From positions 806,001 through 870,000 of the forward strand of contig NZ_JAYEES010000003.1 in assembly GCF_034653275.1 (NCBI RefSeq): a DNA stretch of 64,000 nucleotides, read 5' to 3'. Shown one piece after another: positions 51,593-61,664 of the stretch. The position numbers and the translations under genes are program-made. Positions within the stretch are counted from its first letter, which is position 1. Each line of letters begins with the position of its first letter. This stretch comes from Nitrospirillum sp034653275 (GTDB lineage Bacteria > Pseudomonadota > Alphaproteobacteria > Azospirillales > Azospirillaceae). Under the pieces are notes generated by a model. It had not been told where the DNA came from, did no database searches, and worked only from the letters and a program-made list of their open reading frames with translations.

Positions 51593-54500
51593 TTAATGCG
51601 CCTCGCCCCAGCTCCGTCCGGTGCCGGCCTCGGCCACCAGGGGCACGCTCAAGCTGGCCGCCCCCTCCATCACCTGGCGCACCACGGGGATGGTGGCGTC
51701 CACCTCCGCCACCGGCACCTCGAACAGCAGTTCGTCGTGCACCTGCAGCAGCATGCGGCCGGTCAGCCCGGCGTTCGCCATCGCGGCTGGGACGCGGGCC
51801 ATGGCGCGGCGGATGATGTCGGCGGCCGTGCCCTGGATGGGGGCGTTGATGGCCTGGCGCTCGGCGAAGGCGCGGCGGGCGGCGTTGCTTTCCTTGATGC
51901 CCTGGATCCAGCACTGGCGGCCGAACAGGGTGGTGACGTAGCCCTTCTCCTTGGCCTCGGCCTTGGTCTTCTCGAAATAGCCGGCCAGTTCGGGGAAGCG
52001 TTCGAAGTACTGCTTGATGAAGGCCCCGGCCTCACCGGCGCCGATGCCCAGCTGCCGTCCCAGGCCGAAGCCGGAGATGCCGTAGATGATGCCGAAGTTG
52101 ATGGCCTTGGCCTTGCGGCGGATCTCGCTGGTCATCTGGTCCAGCGGCACGCCGAACACTTGGCTCGCCGTCATGGCGTGAATGTCGATGCCCTCGGTGA
52201 AGGCCTGTTTCAGGGCCGGCACGCCGGCGATCTCCGCCACCAGGCGCAGCTCAATCTGGCTGTAGTCCACGGACAGAAGCACATGGCCCTCCGGCGCCAC
52301 GAAGGCGCGGCGGATCTTGCGCCCCTCCTCCGTGCGGATGGGGATGTTCTGCAGGTTGGGGTCGGTGGAGCTGAGCCGGCCCGTGGCGGTGGCGGCCAGG
52401 GCGAAGCAGGTGTGGACACGGCCGGTGTGGGCGTTGATCTCCTCCTGCAGCGCGTCGGTGTAGGTTGACTTCAGCTTGGCCAGCTGGCGGTGGTCCAGCA
52501 CCTTCTGCGCCACCTCCACCCCCTGTTCGGCCAAGGGCTCCAGCACGGAACTGTCGGTGGAATAGGCGCCGGTCTTGCCCTTCTTGCCGCCGGGCAGGCC
52601 CATCTCGTCGAACAGCACCTCGCCCAGCTGCTTGGGGCTGGCGACGTTGAAGGGGTGGCCCACCAGGGTGTGGATTTCCTGTTCCAGCGCCGCCAGACGG
52701 CCGGCGAAATCGCGTGACAGCTCGGCCAGCATGGCGCGGTCCACCAGGATGCCGGCCTCCTCCATGGTCGCGACCACGGGGGTCAGCGGGCGGTCCAGCG
52801 TCTCGTACACCGTCATCAGGTGGCGGCACAGCACGTCGGCCTTCAGCACCTGGTGCAGGCGCAGGGTGATGTCGGCGTCCTCCGCCGCGTAGGCGCAGGC
52901 GCGGTCCAGCGGCACGCGGTCGAAGGTGATGCGGTTCTTGCCGGTGCCCGTCACCTCGTCGAAGGTGATGCAGGTGTGGCCCAGGTGGCGCTGCGCCAGC
53001 TCGTCCATGCCGTGGCCGTGGGCGCCGGCGCCCAGGGCGTAGGACAGCAGCATGGTGTCGTCCACCGGCGCGATGGCGGCCGGGCCGGTGGCGAAGCCGT
53101 GGCGGGCCAGGACGCGGATGTCGAACTTCAGGTTATGGCCCACCTTCAGCACCGACGGGTCGGCCAGCAGCGGCGCCAGCAGGGTGCGGGCCTCGTCCAG
53201 CGGAATCTGCGGTGGCGGGGGCGGCGCCTCGCCGAAATCGAAGCCGCCGGATTGTTCCTTGGGGGCGTCCGGGTTGACGTGGGTGAGTGGCACGTAGCAG
53301 GCGCGGCCCGGCGTGTGGGAGAGGGAGAAGCCCACCAGCTTGGCCCGGTCAGGGTACAGGCCGTCGGTCTCGGTATCGATGGCCACCGTGCCGGCCAGCG
53401 TCGCCTCATCGATCCAGCGCTTCAGCACGGCGGCGTCCTGCACCAGCTCGTACGCGATCTCGGTGGGGGCGGGAATCTTGGGTTCCCCGATGGGGGCGAC
53501 CTCGGTGCTGTAGAAACGGCTGTTGTAGGCGGCGCGCACGGCGTCGGTGCGCTGCTCCGCCCCGCCGCCACTGGCCGTGGCCTCCAGCGTCAGCGCCGGG
53601 GCGCCATTGCCGGCGCCCCCGTTGGCCCCATTCGCCTTCAGGATATCGTTCTCGACCTTCTGAATGGCGGAGCGGAAGCCCTGCTCGCGCAGCCAGCCGA
53701 TCAGGCGCTCGGGGTCGGGCTTGCGCGCCGTCAGGTTCTCCAGCGGCTCCGGCACCGGCACGTGGGCCTCCAGCTTCACCAGCTGGCGGGAGATGCGGGC
53801 CATCTCCGCATGCACGGTCAGGGCCTCGCGCCGCTTGGGCTGCTTGATCTCGTGCGCACGCTCCAGCAGGGCGTCCAGCCCGCCGTATTCGGTGATCAGC
53901 TGGGCGGCGGTCTTGACGCCGATGCCCGGCACGCCCGGCACGTTGTCCACGCTGTCGCCGGCCAGGGACTGCACATCCACCACCAGTTCCGGCGCCACGC
54001 CGAACTTCTCCAGCACCTCGTCCCGGCCGATGCTCTTGTTCTTCATCGGGTCCAGCAGGCCGACGCCGTCGGTGATCAGCTGCATCAGGTCCTTGTCGGA
54101 CGAGACGATGACGCAGTCTCGCCCCGCCTCCCGCGCCAGGCGGGCGTATGTCGCGATCAGATCGTCGGCCTCATACCCCTCCAGGTGCAGGCAGGGCAGG
54201 TTGAAGGCGTCCACCGCCTGGCGGATCAGGTCGAACTGCGGGATCAGGTCTTCGGGCGGCGGCGGGCGGTGGGCCTTGTAGTCCGGATAGATGGCGTTGC
54301 GGAAATTCTCGCGCTTGCTGTCGAAGATGACGGCGACGGAGTGCACCTTCACGTCGGCCAGCAGCTTCATCAGCATGTTGGTGAAGCCCAGCACCGCGTT
54401 CACCGGCGTGCCGTCCGGCCGGTTCAGCGGCGGCAGCGCGTGATAGGCGCGGAAGATGAAGCCCGAGCCGTCCACCAGGTACAGCGTCTCCTTCACCGCG

Positions 54501-54598
54501 CCCGGCACGGCCGGGACGCCGGTGACGGGCGTGGGCGCGTCCGGGGGCACGGGAATGGGGGCGGTCGCGGCAGAGGGCGCGTCGGGGGTGTCGGCCAT
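51593..54598 (-). CDS. polA: DNA polymerase I
   Basis: 1001 residues. The 5'-3' exonuclease domain (LYLVDGSGFIFRAYHALPP, LEGYEADDLIATYARLA, IVSSDKDLMQLI) is at the N-terminus. The 3'-5' exonuclease has AIDTETDGLYPDRA, VGHNLKFDIRVL and DDTMLLSYAL. Polymerase motifs A (VDYSQIELRLVAEI), B (RRKAKAINFGIIYG) and C (LLQVHDELLFEVP) are complete. An Ala/Pro-rich stretch opens the protein. Confidence 0.98.
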   Translation of the reverse strand: MADTPDAPSAATAPIPVPPDAPTPVTGVPAVPGAVKETLYLVDGSGFIFRAYHALPPLNRPDGTPVNAVLGFTNMLMKLLADVKVHSVAVIFDSKRENFRNAIYPDYKAHRPPPPEDLIPQFDLIRQAVDAFNLPCLHLEGYEADDLIATYARLAREAGRDCVIVSSDKDLMQLITDGVGLLDPMKNKSIGRDEVLEKFGVAPELVVDVQSLAGDSVDNVPGVPGIGVKTAAQLITEYGGLDALLERAHEIKQPKRREALTVHAEMARISRQLVKLEAHVPVPEPLENLTARKPDPERLIGWLREQGFRSAIQKVENDILKANGANGGAGNGAPALTLEATASGGGAEQRTDAVRAAYNSRFYSTEVAPIGEPKIPAPTEIAYELVQDAAVLKRWIDEATLAGTVAIDTETDGLYPDRAKLVGFSLSHTPGRACYVPLTHVNPDAPKEQSGGFDFGEAPPPPPQIPLDEARTLLAPLLADPSVLKVGHNLKFDIRVLARHGFATGPAAIAPVDDTMLLSYALGAGAHGHGMDELAQRHLGHTCITFDEVTGTGKNRITFDRVPLDRACAYAAEDADITLRLHQVLKADVLCRHLMTVYETLDRPLTPVVATMEEAGILVDRAMLAELSRDFAGRLAALEQEIHTLVGHPFNVASPKQLGEVLFDEMGLPGGKKGKTGAYSTDSSVLEPLAEQGVEVAQKVLDHRQLAKLKSTYTDALQEEINAHTGRVHTCFALAATATGRLSSTDPNLQNIPIRTEEGRKIRRAFVAPEGHVLLSVDYSQIELRLVAEIAGVPALKQAFTEGIDIHAMTASQVFGVPLDQMTSEIRRKAKAINFGIIYGISGFGLGRQLGIGAGEAGAFIKQYFERFPELAGYFEKTKAEAKEKGYVTTLFGRQCWIQGIKESNAARRAFAERQAINAPIQGTAADIIRRAMARVPAAMANAGLTGRMLLQVHDELLFEVPVAEVDATIPVVRQVMEGAASLSVPLVAEAGTGRSWGEAH

Positions 54599-54667
54599 GG
54601 CGGGCATCTTCAGCGTAACGGGCGGGGTGGGACGGGCGCGTGACCGCGGGCATCCCGGGAGCGCACC

Positions 54668-56983
54668 ATGGCCGATTTGGGGCGGGGCTGTCGAGGGGCG
54701 GTGGCTCCCGCCTCGACAGCGGCGGGGATTGCCGCCAAGGTAGGCGGCGCCATCAGGAAGGACGGGCTGGCCGTGAGCGGGGAACAGCAGGGACAGGAGG
54801 GGGCGGCCGCCCTGGCCGAGATCTTCGACCTCGCCACCGGCCACCATGCCGCCGGCCGCCTGGCGGAGGCGGAGGCGCTGTACCGCCGGATATTGGCGGC
54901 CGCGCCGCGACAGCCCGACACCCTTTACCTGCTGGGGACGCTGGCTTATCAGACCGGCCACCTGGACGCCGCCGCCGACCTGGCGCGCCAGGCCATCGGC
55001 GCGAAGGCGGACGCCCCGGCCTTCTATGTCCTGCTGGGCAACGTTCTGCACGACCAGCGTCAGCTGGACGGCGCGGCGGCCTGCTTCCGCCGGGCCCTGG
55101 CCGTGGACGCCGCCAGCGTGGGCGGCCATCTGGGCCTGGCCAACGTGTTGCAGGACCAGGACCGCGTGGCGGAGGCGGTGACGGAATACCGCCGGGCCCT
55201 GGCCTTGAACGCGAAGGACCCCAACATCCACAACAACCTGGGCGGCGCGTTGCTGCGCCTGGACCAGCCGGAGGCGGCGCTACCCTGCTTCGACCAGGCC
55301 ATGACGCTGGCGCCGGGTCGGGCAGACCCGGTCTACAACCGCGCCAACGCCCTGCGCGCCCTGGGCCGGGGCGCCGAGGCGGAGGACGCCTATCGTCAGG
55401 CCCTGGCCCTCGATCCCGGCCATCGTGACGCCGCCCTAAACCTGGCCAACCTGCTGTTGGCCGATGGCCGGTCGGCGGCGGCGGAACCCTTGTACCGCCA
55501 GGTGTTGGCCCAGGCGCCGGATCATGTCGACGCCCTGATGGGCCTGGGGATGGCCCTGCATGGCCAGGGCCGCGCGGCGGAGGCGGAGGGCGCGCTGGGG
55601 CGGGCGCGCGCCCTGGCGCCCGGCCGGGCCGACGTGCTGAACAACCTGGGCCTGGTGCTGGGGGCCCTGCACCGGCGGGATGAGGCGGTGGCCCTGTACC
55701 GCCAGGCCCTGGCCCTGCGGCCCGACCATGCCGACGCGGCGTGCAACCTGGCGGCGGCGCTGGCGGGCCAGGATGACGCGGTGGGGGCGCGGGCCCATGC
55801 CGAACAGGCCTTGCGCCTGCGCCCCGATGATGCCAAGGCGCACCTGGCCATGGGCAATGCCCTGGCGGCGGCCGGCGATTTCGCCGGGGCGCTGGCGCGG
55901 GCGCTGGAGGCGGCGCGGCGGGCACCCAGCTTGGCCACGGCCCACGGCAACGTGGCGCTGATGCTGTCCCATCTGGGCCGCCCGGCGGAGGCGCTGTCCC
56001 ACTTCGACAAGGCGGCGGCCTTGCCCGACGCCGCCCCGGAAATCCTGTGGAACCGTTCCCACGCCCGCCTGCTGCTGGGGGATTTCGCCGGGGGGTGGGC
56101 GGACTATGAGCGGCGTTGGGATACGGACCTGATGAAGGCCGCCCGCCGCGCCTACACCCAGCCGCTGTGGCGGGGCCAGGGGGCGGAGGCGGGCCGCTCC
56201 ACCCTGTTACTGCATGCCGAGCAGGGCATGGGCGACGTGCTGCAATTCTGCCGCTACGCCCCGCTGGCGGCGGAGCGGGGACACATCGTGGTGCTGGAGG
56301 TCTACCGGCCGTTGCTGCGCCTGCTGCGCAGCCTGCCCGGCGCGGCGGAGGGGCGCATCCGGCTGGTGGCGACCGGCGATCCGCTGCCGCCCTTCGATCT
56401 GCACTGCCCGCTGATGAGCCTGCCGCTGGCCTTCGGCACCACCTTGGACACGATACCGGCCGCCGTGCCTTACCTGGCGGCCGACCCGGCCGACGTGTCC
56501 CGCTGGCGTGATGCGATGGCGGCAGGCGGCCCGGGCCTCAAGGTCGGCCTGTGTTGGGCCGGCAACCCCACGACCAGCGTTCCCGACCGGCGCCGCTCCA
56601 TCGATCCGGCGCTGCTGGTTCCCCTGGCGGATGTGCCGGGCGTGCGCTTTTTCAGCCTGCAGAAGGAGGGGGCGGCACCCACGGGCTTCCCCCTGACGGA
56701 CCTGATGCGCGGGGTGGCGGACTTCGCCGACACCGCGGCCCTCATCACCCAGCTGGATCTGGTCATCAGCGTGGACACGGCGGTGGCGCATCTGGCGGGG
56801 GCCTTGGGCCGGCCCGTCTGGCTGCTGAACCGCTTCGACACCGACTGGCGCTGGCTGCTGAACCGTGACGACTCGCCCTGGTATCCCACCCTGCGCCAGT
56901 TCCGCCAGTCCATCCCTGGCGATTGGCAACACCCCATCGCCCGCGCGCGCGACGCGCTGTCACAATGGGTACAGGGCGCCTGA
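54668..56983 (+). CDS. TPR protein with glycosyltransferase-9-like C-terminus
   Basis: 771 residues. From about 60 to 440 it has 11-12 TPR units, many with the pattern NLGxxLxxxGRxxEA. The C-terminal 300 residues contain LHAEQGMGDVLQFCRYAPL, GLCWAGNPTTSVPDRRRSI, FFSLQKEG and VDTAVAHLAGALGRPVW, like the heptosyltransferase/GT41-related domains fused to TPRs. It may glycosylate proteins or cell-surface material; target unknown. Divergent from polA. An in-frame GTG at 54774 is possible as start. Confidence 0.85.
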   Translation: MADLGRGCRGAVAPASTAAGIAAKVGGAIRKDGLAVSGEQQGQEGAAALAEIFDLATGHHAAGRLAEAEALYRRILAAAPRQPDTLYLLGTLAYQTGHLDAAADLARQAIGAKADAPAFYVLLGNVLHDQRQLDGAAACFRRALAVDAASVGGHLGLANVLQDQDRVAEAVTEYRRALALNAKDPNIHNNLGGALLRLDQPEAALPCFDQAMTLAPGRADPVYNRANALRALGRGAEAEDAYRQALALDPGHRDAALNLANLLLADGRSAAAEPLYRQVLAQAPDHVDALMGLGMALHGQGRAAEAEGALGRARALAPGRADVLNNLGLVLGALHRRDEAVALYRQALALRPDHADAACNLAAALAGQDDAVGARAHAEQALRLRPDDAKAHLAMGNALAAAGDFAGALARALEAARRAPSLATAHGNVALMLSHLGRPAEALSHFDKAAALPDAAPEILWNRSHARLLLGDFAGGWADYERRWDTDLMKAARRAYTQPLWRGQGAEAGRSTLLLHAEQGMGDVLQFCRYAPLAAERGHIVVLEVYRPLLRLLRSLPGAAEGRIRLVATGDPLPPFDLHCPLMSLPLAFGTTLDTIPAAVPYLAADPADVSRWRDAMAAGGPGLKVGLCWAGNPTTSVPDRRRSIDPALLVPLADVPGVRFFSLQKEGAAPTGFPLTDLMRGVADFADTAALITQLDLVISVDTAVAHLAGALGRPVWLLNRFDTDWRWLLNRDDSPWYPTLRQFRQSIPGDWQHPIARARDALSQWVQGA

Positions 56984-57018
56984 GACAGCACCACGCGGAT
57001 TCTAAAGTCTGGGAAAGG

Positions 57019-57095
<77 letters not shown>

Positions 57096-57195
57096 ATGCC
57101 GGGCGGCACGCCGGGTATCCGGCGGCGCGGCGCGCACCATACAGGCAAGTTCCGGGCAATGCAAACGCTATGGTGGGTGCCGGCTTGGGTGCCGC

Positions 57196-57552
57196 TCAGG
57201 GCGCCCGGTCCAGGCGGACGTAGCGGCGTTCCATGCGGGCGGCGTTGTAGTAGACGGCGACGGGGGCCCCGGTGCCGGGGTCGGTGAAGCGCTCGCCCGT
57301 GTCCTGCCAGCCGGGGCCGGGCAGGTCCGTCAGCGGTTTGTACGTCACCCGCTCGACACAAGCGGCCAGGCACAGGACGCCGGTGCCGACCAGCAGGCCG
57401 ATGGGGAAGACGGTCACCATGTCCATGAACCAGGCGGCCAGGGTGGCGGCGAAGGCCAGGGTGCTGCCGATCATCAGCCAGGTGCAGGCGGGCTGGCGCA
57501 GGTGGGAATGGCGGTGCCGGGTGGGACCGAAATGGACATGCAGCACGGACAT
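57196..57552 (-). CDS. membrane protein of unknown function
   Basis: 118 residues. A His-rich start (HVHFGPTRHRHSH) precedes two helices (LMIGSTLAFAATLAAWFMDM, VFPIGLLVGTGVLCLAA) and a cytoplasmic or periplasmic tail with VAVYYNAARMERRYV. No family recognised. Confidence 0.65.
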   Translation of the reverse strand: MSVLHVHFGPTRHRHSHLRQPACTWLMIGSTLAFAATLAAWFMDMVTVFPIGLLVGTGVLCLAACVERVTYKPLTDLPGPGWQDTGERFTDPGTGAPVAVYYNAARMERRYVRLDRAP

Positions 57553-57710
57553 GATGGACGTCTCCTTCCCCTGTTCGGGGGCCCTGGCGGCGGGCGTGCC
57601 CGGATCGGCGGCGGGGCCGGCGGTCCGTGGCGGGCGTCCGGGGCGTCGGGCCCCTCTGCTTGATGGCGGTACTCAGGCTTTCCTTGAAGCGGGCGATCCT
57701 TTCTTGAAAC

Positions 57711-58031
57711 TCAGGCGGGCTCCAGCACGACGGCGGTGCCGTAGGCGACGATCTCGCTCATGGTCTCGCCGATCTCGGAACTGTCGAAGCGCATCATGAC
57801 CACGGCGTTGGCCCCCATGGCGCCGGCGTTGGCCACCATGCGGTCGATGGCCTGGCGGCGGCCTTCCTCCAGCATCTGGGTGTATTCGTGGATCTCGCCG
57901 CCCACCAGGGTGCGCAGGCCGGCCATGAAGTTGCCGGCCAAGCCCCGGCTGCGCACCACCACACCGAACACCTGGCCCTTCACGGCCACGACCCGATGTC
58001 CGGGCACGGCCTCCGTCGTCACCACCAGCAT
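57711..58031 (-). CDS. YbjQ/UPF0145 family protein
   Basis: 106 residues. VPGHRVVAVKGQVFGVVVRSRGL, AIDRMVANAGAMGANAVVMMRFDSSEI and EIVAYGTAVVL are the UPF0145 signature. Function unknown; often described as heavy-metal-binding-like by fold. Confidence 0.93.
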   Translation of the reverse strand: MLVVTTEAVPGHRVVAVKGQVFGVVVRSRGLAGNFMAGLRTLVGGEIHEYTQMLEEGRRQAIDRMVANAGAMGANAVVMMRFDSSEIGETMSEIVAYGTAVVLEPA

Positions 58032-58139
58032 GCGGCACTCCCGTCGTCTGGGGAAAAGTTTACGCCCGGGCGCGGTCCCACGCCATGAGCGCGTTCGGTC
58101 AGGGTGGCCCCCGCCGTGGCGGGCGGGGGCCGTTTCCGG

Positions 58140-60898
58140 TCAGTGCGTGGCCGGCAGCGTGGCCAGCCAGCCGTCCACCTGGGGCAGCCGCTCCTGCGCC
58201 ACCTTGGCCCGGTAGGCGATTTCACCCGCGGCTTTGGCGACACCCTGGCGGGCGGTGGCCGGCACATGCGCCTCGGCATAGGCGTTCAGTTCGCCGATGC
58301 GCGCCGGGTCGGACGAGCGGCGCGCCACGCCGGCGAAGAACTCATAGCGCTGCATCTGGTCCAGCGTGGCCTCCACCGCGTCGACGTGGCTGGTGACGAA
58401 GCGCCAGGCCAGGTCGGGGTTGGCGTCGGCCACGGCCAGGATCAACTGCGGCGCGATGGTGGTGCCCACCTCCGGCGTCAGGCTGAGGTCCAGCACCTTC
58501 TGCGCCAGGGCCGGGTCGCGCACCGCCCCCAGCGCCCCATACAGCTGGCGGCGGGCCAGCGCGTCGGTGGTGCCGGACGCCAGCGCGTGCAGCCGGTCGA
58601 AGGTGGCGGCATCGGCGTGCTGGGCCACGGCGGTGATGACGGCCAGGCGGATGCCCGGTGGCAGGGCCGTGGGGTCGGTGCCGTCGGCCGCCAGGCGCCG
58701 TTCCGCCTCCGTCAGCGTTTCGGGGGCGTCGAAACCGCTGAGCGCGCGGATCAGGGCGGCGCGGGTCAGGCCCACCTTGTCACCCTGGCCCGGCTGCGGG
58801 TCCCAGCCAATGGCGGAGAGCACCGGCGCCAGCACGCCCCGGGCGAAGGCGCGGAAGGCGGCCTGGCCGGGCTTGCCGGCGTAATAGCCGTCCACGTCGC
58901 GCAGGTAGTCGGCCGCCTGTTCCCACACCGACGGGTCGGCGTCCGGGCGCAGGGCGCGGATCAGGGACAGGCTGTCGCTCATGGCCATCTGCCCCGCTTC
59001 GCCCAGGGCGGCGCTGTCGTACATCAGGCCCAGCTGGTCGATGGGTGCCAGCCGGTCGACATGATCCACCAGGGCCTTGAACGCCGGCTCGGTATAGGCC
59101 GTGCGGAAATAGCCGGTTTGGCCGGCATTGGCCAGCAGGGGGCCACAGCCGGGCACGGCGGCCTTGCCCGTCAGGGTCGTCAGCAGGCTGTGCGTCTGGG
59201 AGCCGGTGCCCCCGCTGGCGCCGCCGCCCACCGTCGCCAGCGGCACGGGGATGGCCCACAGCCGGTCGCTCAGATGGTACTGGTCGGGGATGGTCACCGG
59301 CTCCGTCGCGAACCGCGCCTGGCGCAGGCTGACCTGTGTGCCGCCGCCCATGGCCAGCGCCTCCTTGGCGCCTTTCTTGCCCTTATGGGGTTTGGCGGGC
59401 GCCGCCGTCGCGGCGCCGCAGGTGGCGCTGACCGATACCAAGGGGATGCCGGGCTTGGTGATGAAGTCGGTGGCGATGCGCAGCGCGTCCTTGGCGCCCG
59501 CCTCCTCCACCGCCTTGAACAGGTCCCGGGTGGTGGCGTTGCCATAGGCGTGGCGCTTCATATAACGGCGCACGCCGTCACGGAACACGGTTTCGCCCAC
59601 CGTCGCCTCCACCATGCGGATGACGGCCTGGCCCTTGTCATAGGTGATGTCGTCGAAGGCCTCGTCCGCCTCGGCCACGGAATTGATGGTCTGCACCACC
59701 GGGTGGGTGGCGGCGCGGGCGTCCAGGCGCTTGGCCCGCTCCATCGCCGGCATGGCCACCAGCCAGGGCGACCAGTCGGGGTGCAGGGCGTCCATGGCCT
59801 TGGCCTCCATCCATGAGGCGAAGCCCTCGTTCAGCCACAGATCGTCCCACCAGGCCATGGTGACCAGGTCGCCGAACCATTGGTGCGCCATCTCGTGCGC
59901 CACCACCTGGAACACGCGCTGGCGGGCCTCCTCGGTGGCCAAGGCCGGGTCCAGCAGCATGTCCTTCTCGAACGACATGATGGCGCCCCAGTTCTCCATG
60001 GCGCCGAAGCCGCCGGCGCCGGGCGTGGCGATGAAGTCCAGCTTGGGCAGGGGGTAGGGTGTGCCGAAATAGTCGTTGTAGCGGGCCAGGATGGCGGCGG
60101 CCGTCTCCAGCGCGAAGCGCGCCTTGTCCACCGACCCGCGCCGCACGACCACGCCGATCTCCACATCGCCGGCCTTGGCGGTGGCGCGCTCCAGGTCGCC
60201 CACGGCCACGAACAGCAGATAGCTGGACATGCGCGGCGTGGGCTGGAAATGCACCAGATGGCGGCCGTCGGCCATGGCCTCGTCCGCCTTCACCGGCATG
60301 TTGGACACGGCCATCTGGCCCTGGGGCGCCATGACGGACAGGGTGAAGGTGGCCTTGGCCGAGGGCTCGTCCCAGCAGGGCAGGAAGCGGCGGGCGTCGC
60401 CGGCCTCGAACTGGGTGGACAGCATGCGGGCCGGCACGCTGGCGCCCCCCTTGCCGTTTCCTGGGGCGTCCGTGGCGTACTCCAGCTGGAACAGGCCGCG
60501 CGCCGACTTCTCGATCTGGCCGCGGTAGGCGATGTCCACCGTGTGATGGCCGGGCGGCAGGGGGAAGCCGCCGTCAGGGTGGCCGTCTGGCCATCCTTGT
60601 CCAGCGCGATGCCGGTGGCGGGATTGCCGTCGATGGTCACGCGGTCCAGGCTCAGGCTTTCGGCGTTCAGCACCACCGTGGGGGTGGTCGTGGCCACGTC
60701 GATGTCGATGTGCACCTCACCGGCGAAGGTCGAGGCCTCGATGTTGGGGATGACCGTCAGGTCATAACGCAGGGGCGAAATGTTGCCCGGCAGTCGGCCG
60801 TTGGCCGCTAGACTAACCGTGGGGACGAGGCATAGTGCCGCAGTCGTCACCAGAACAGTTTTGATCACGCCTTTGAAATTAGTCGAGGCCAGGGGCAT
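58140..60898 (-). pseudogene. M1 aminopeptidase, split by a -1 frameshift
   Basis: The 5' frame gives a signal peptide (VIKTVLVTTAALCLVPTVSLA) and the start of the M1 N-terminal domain (ISPLRYDLTVIPN, HIDIDVATTT); the 3' frame gives the rest, with GAMEN, HEMAHQWFGD and WLNEGFASWME (zinc motif) and a C-terminal ERAP1_C-like helical domain. Adding one base in the five-G run at 60560-60564 (five C on the coding strand) joins them as AASPLPPGHHTVDIAY, about 919 residues. Secreted zinc aminopeptidase if the shift is an error. Confidence 0.88.
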
Positions 60899-61664
60899 AC
60901 AGCCGCTCCTACGCTTGTATTGCGCGGCGCCACTGCGGGGCGCTTTACGCTTTGGCGCGGAGTGTGCCTGCGTCGCCCTCGCAGTTCAATTGTGGACTTC
61001 CCGGCCAATAGGGGCGCCGCTTGCCGAGGGCCGCAGGGTCCGTGTGCGGGATACTATATCCGCCAGCCTTCAAGGTAAGCGCTGTCCCCATGGTGAAATC
61101 GCCACGTCGACCCGATAACTCACGCCGGGATGCGACAGAAGAACGCAGGCCCGGCCGCAAACCTGCCGCCCGCTGACACGGCTTCTTCGCGCCGGTCTGG
61201 GGCTCTTCGGACAGGATTTAGCGGAGGGTGTTGGATGAGATGTCAACCTCATCTTTCCCGAAGGTCGGCCCCAGCACCTAATTAGTTAGGCTGGGCAATC
61301 GATTTTCTGCCGAGTCAACAAGTATTACTTAACAGAGAATGCCGATCTGATCTGGTGCGCTGATAGCAAAACCGCAAGGAGATTGGCGATTGGTGATGAA
61401 GGCGCCCGAAAGTTTAAAAGAAATTTCAAAGGCCGAGGGATTGGTCGGTCGTTCCAACTGATGGTCTAGTCTTCAAAATTCGCATGGGCTTGTCCCTGGA
61501 CTAAATCCACAGTGGTCTATATTGAACGTCGCCTTCCGAAAGTCAGCTCCGCGGTTCGCGGGCCGATCGGGGCCGCCTTAGCCGGCATTTCAAATTTCGC
61601 TGTCGTTCTCGCCCGTGCGCGCCCCCTGGCGCCCCTGTGGGCGCCGCATTTGGGAAGTGTTGCC
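60899..61664. other. intergenic region before the chemoreceptor gene
   Basis: About 770 bases without a supported gene; the central part (61250-61500) is clearly AT-richer. It carries the upstream regions of both divergent genes. A weak flagellar-type promoter pattern near 61420 was judged too poor to report. Short frames here show no homology or plausible start sites. Confidence 0.5.

Noticed and set aside
54599..55231. Upstream extension of the polA frame
   Set aside because: It runs antisense into the TPR gene and has no DNA polymerase I similarity.
60945..61160. 71-codon minus-strand frame before the aminopeptidase
   Set aside because: No credible start context or family features.
61420..61445. 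Possible flagellar sigma factor promoter before the chemoreceptor
   Set aside because: TAAA and GCCG elements are present but two bases too close and the rest of the match is poor.
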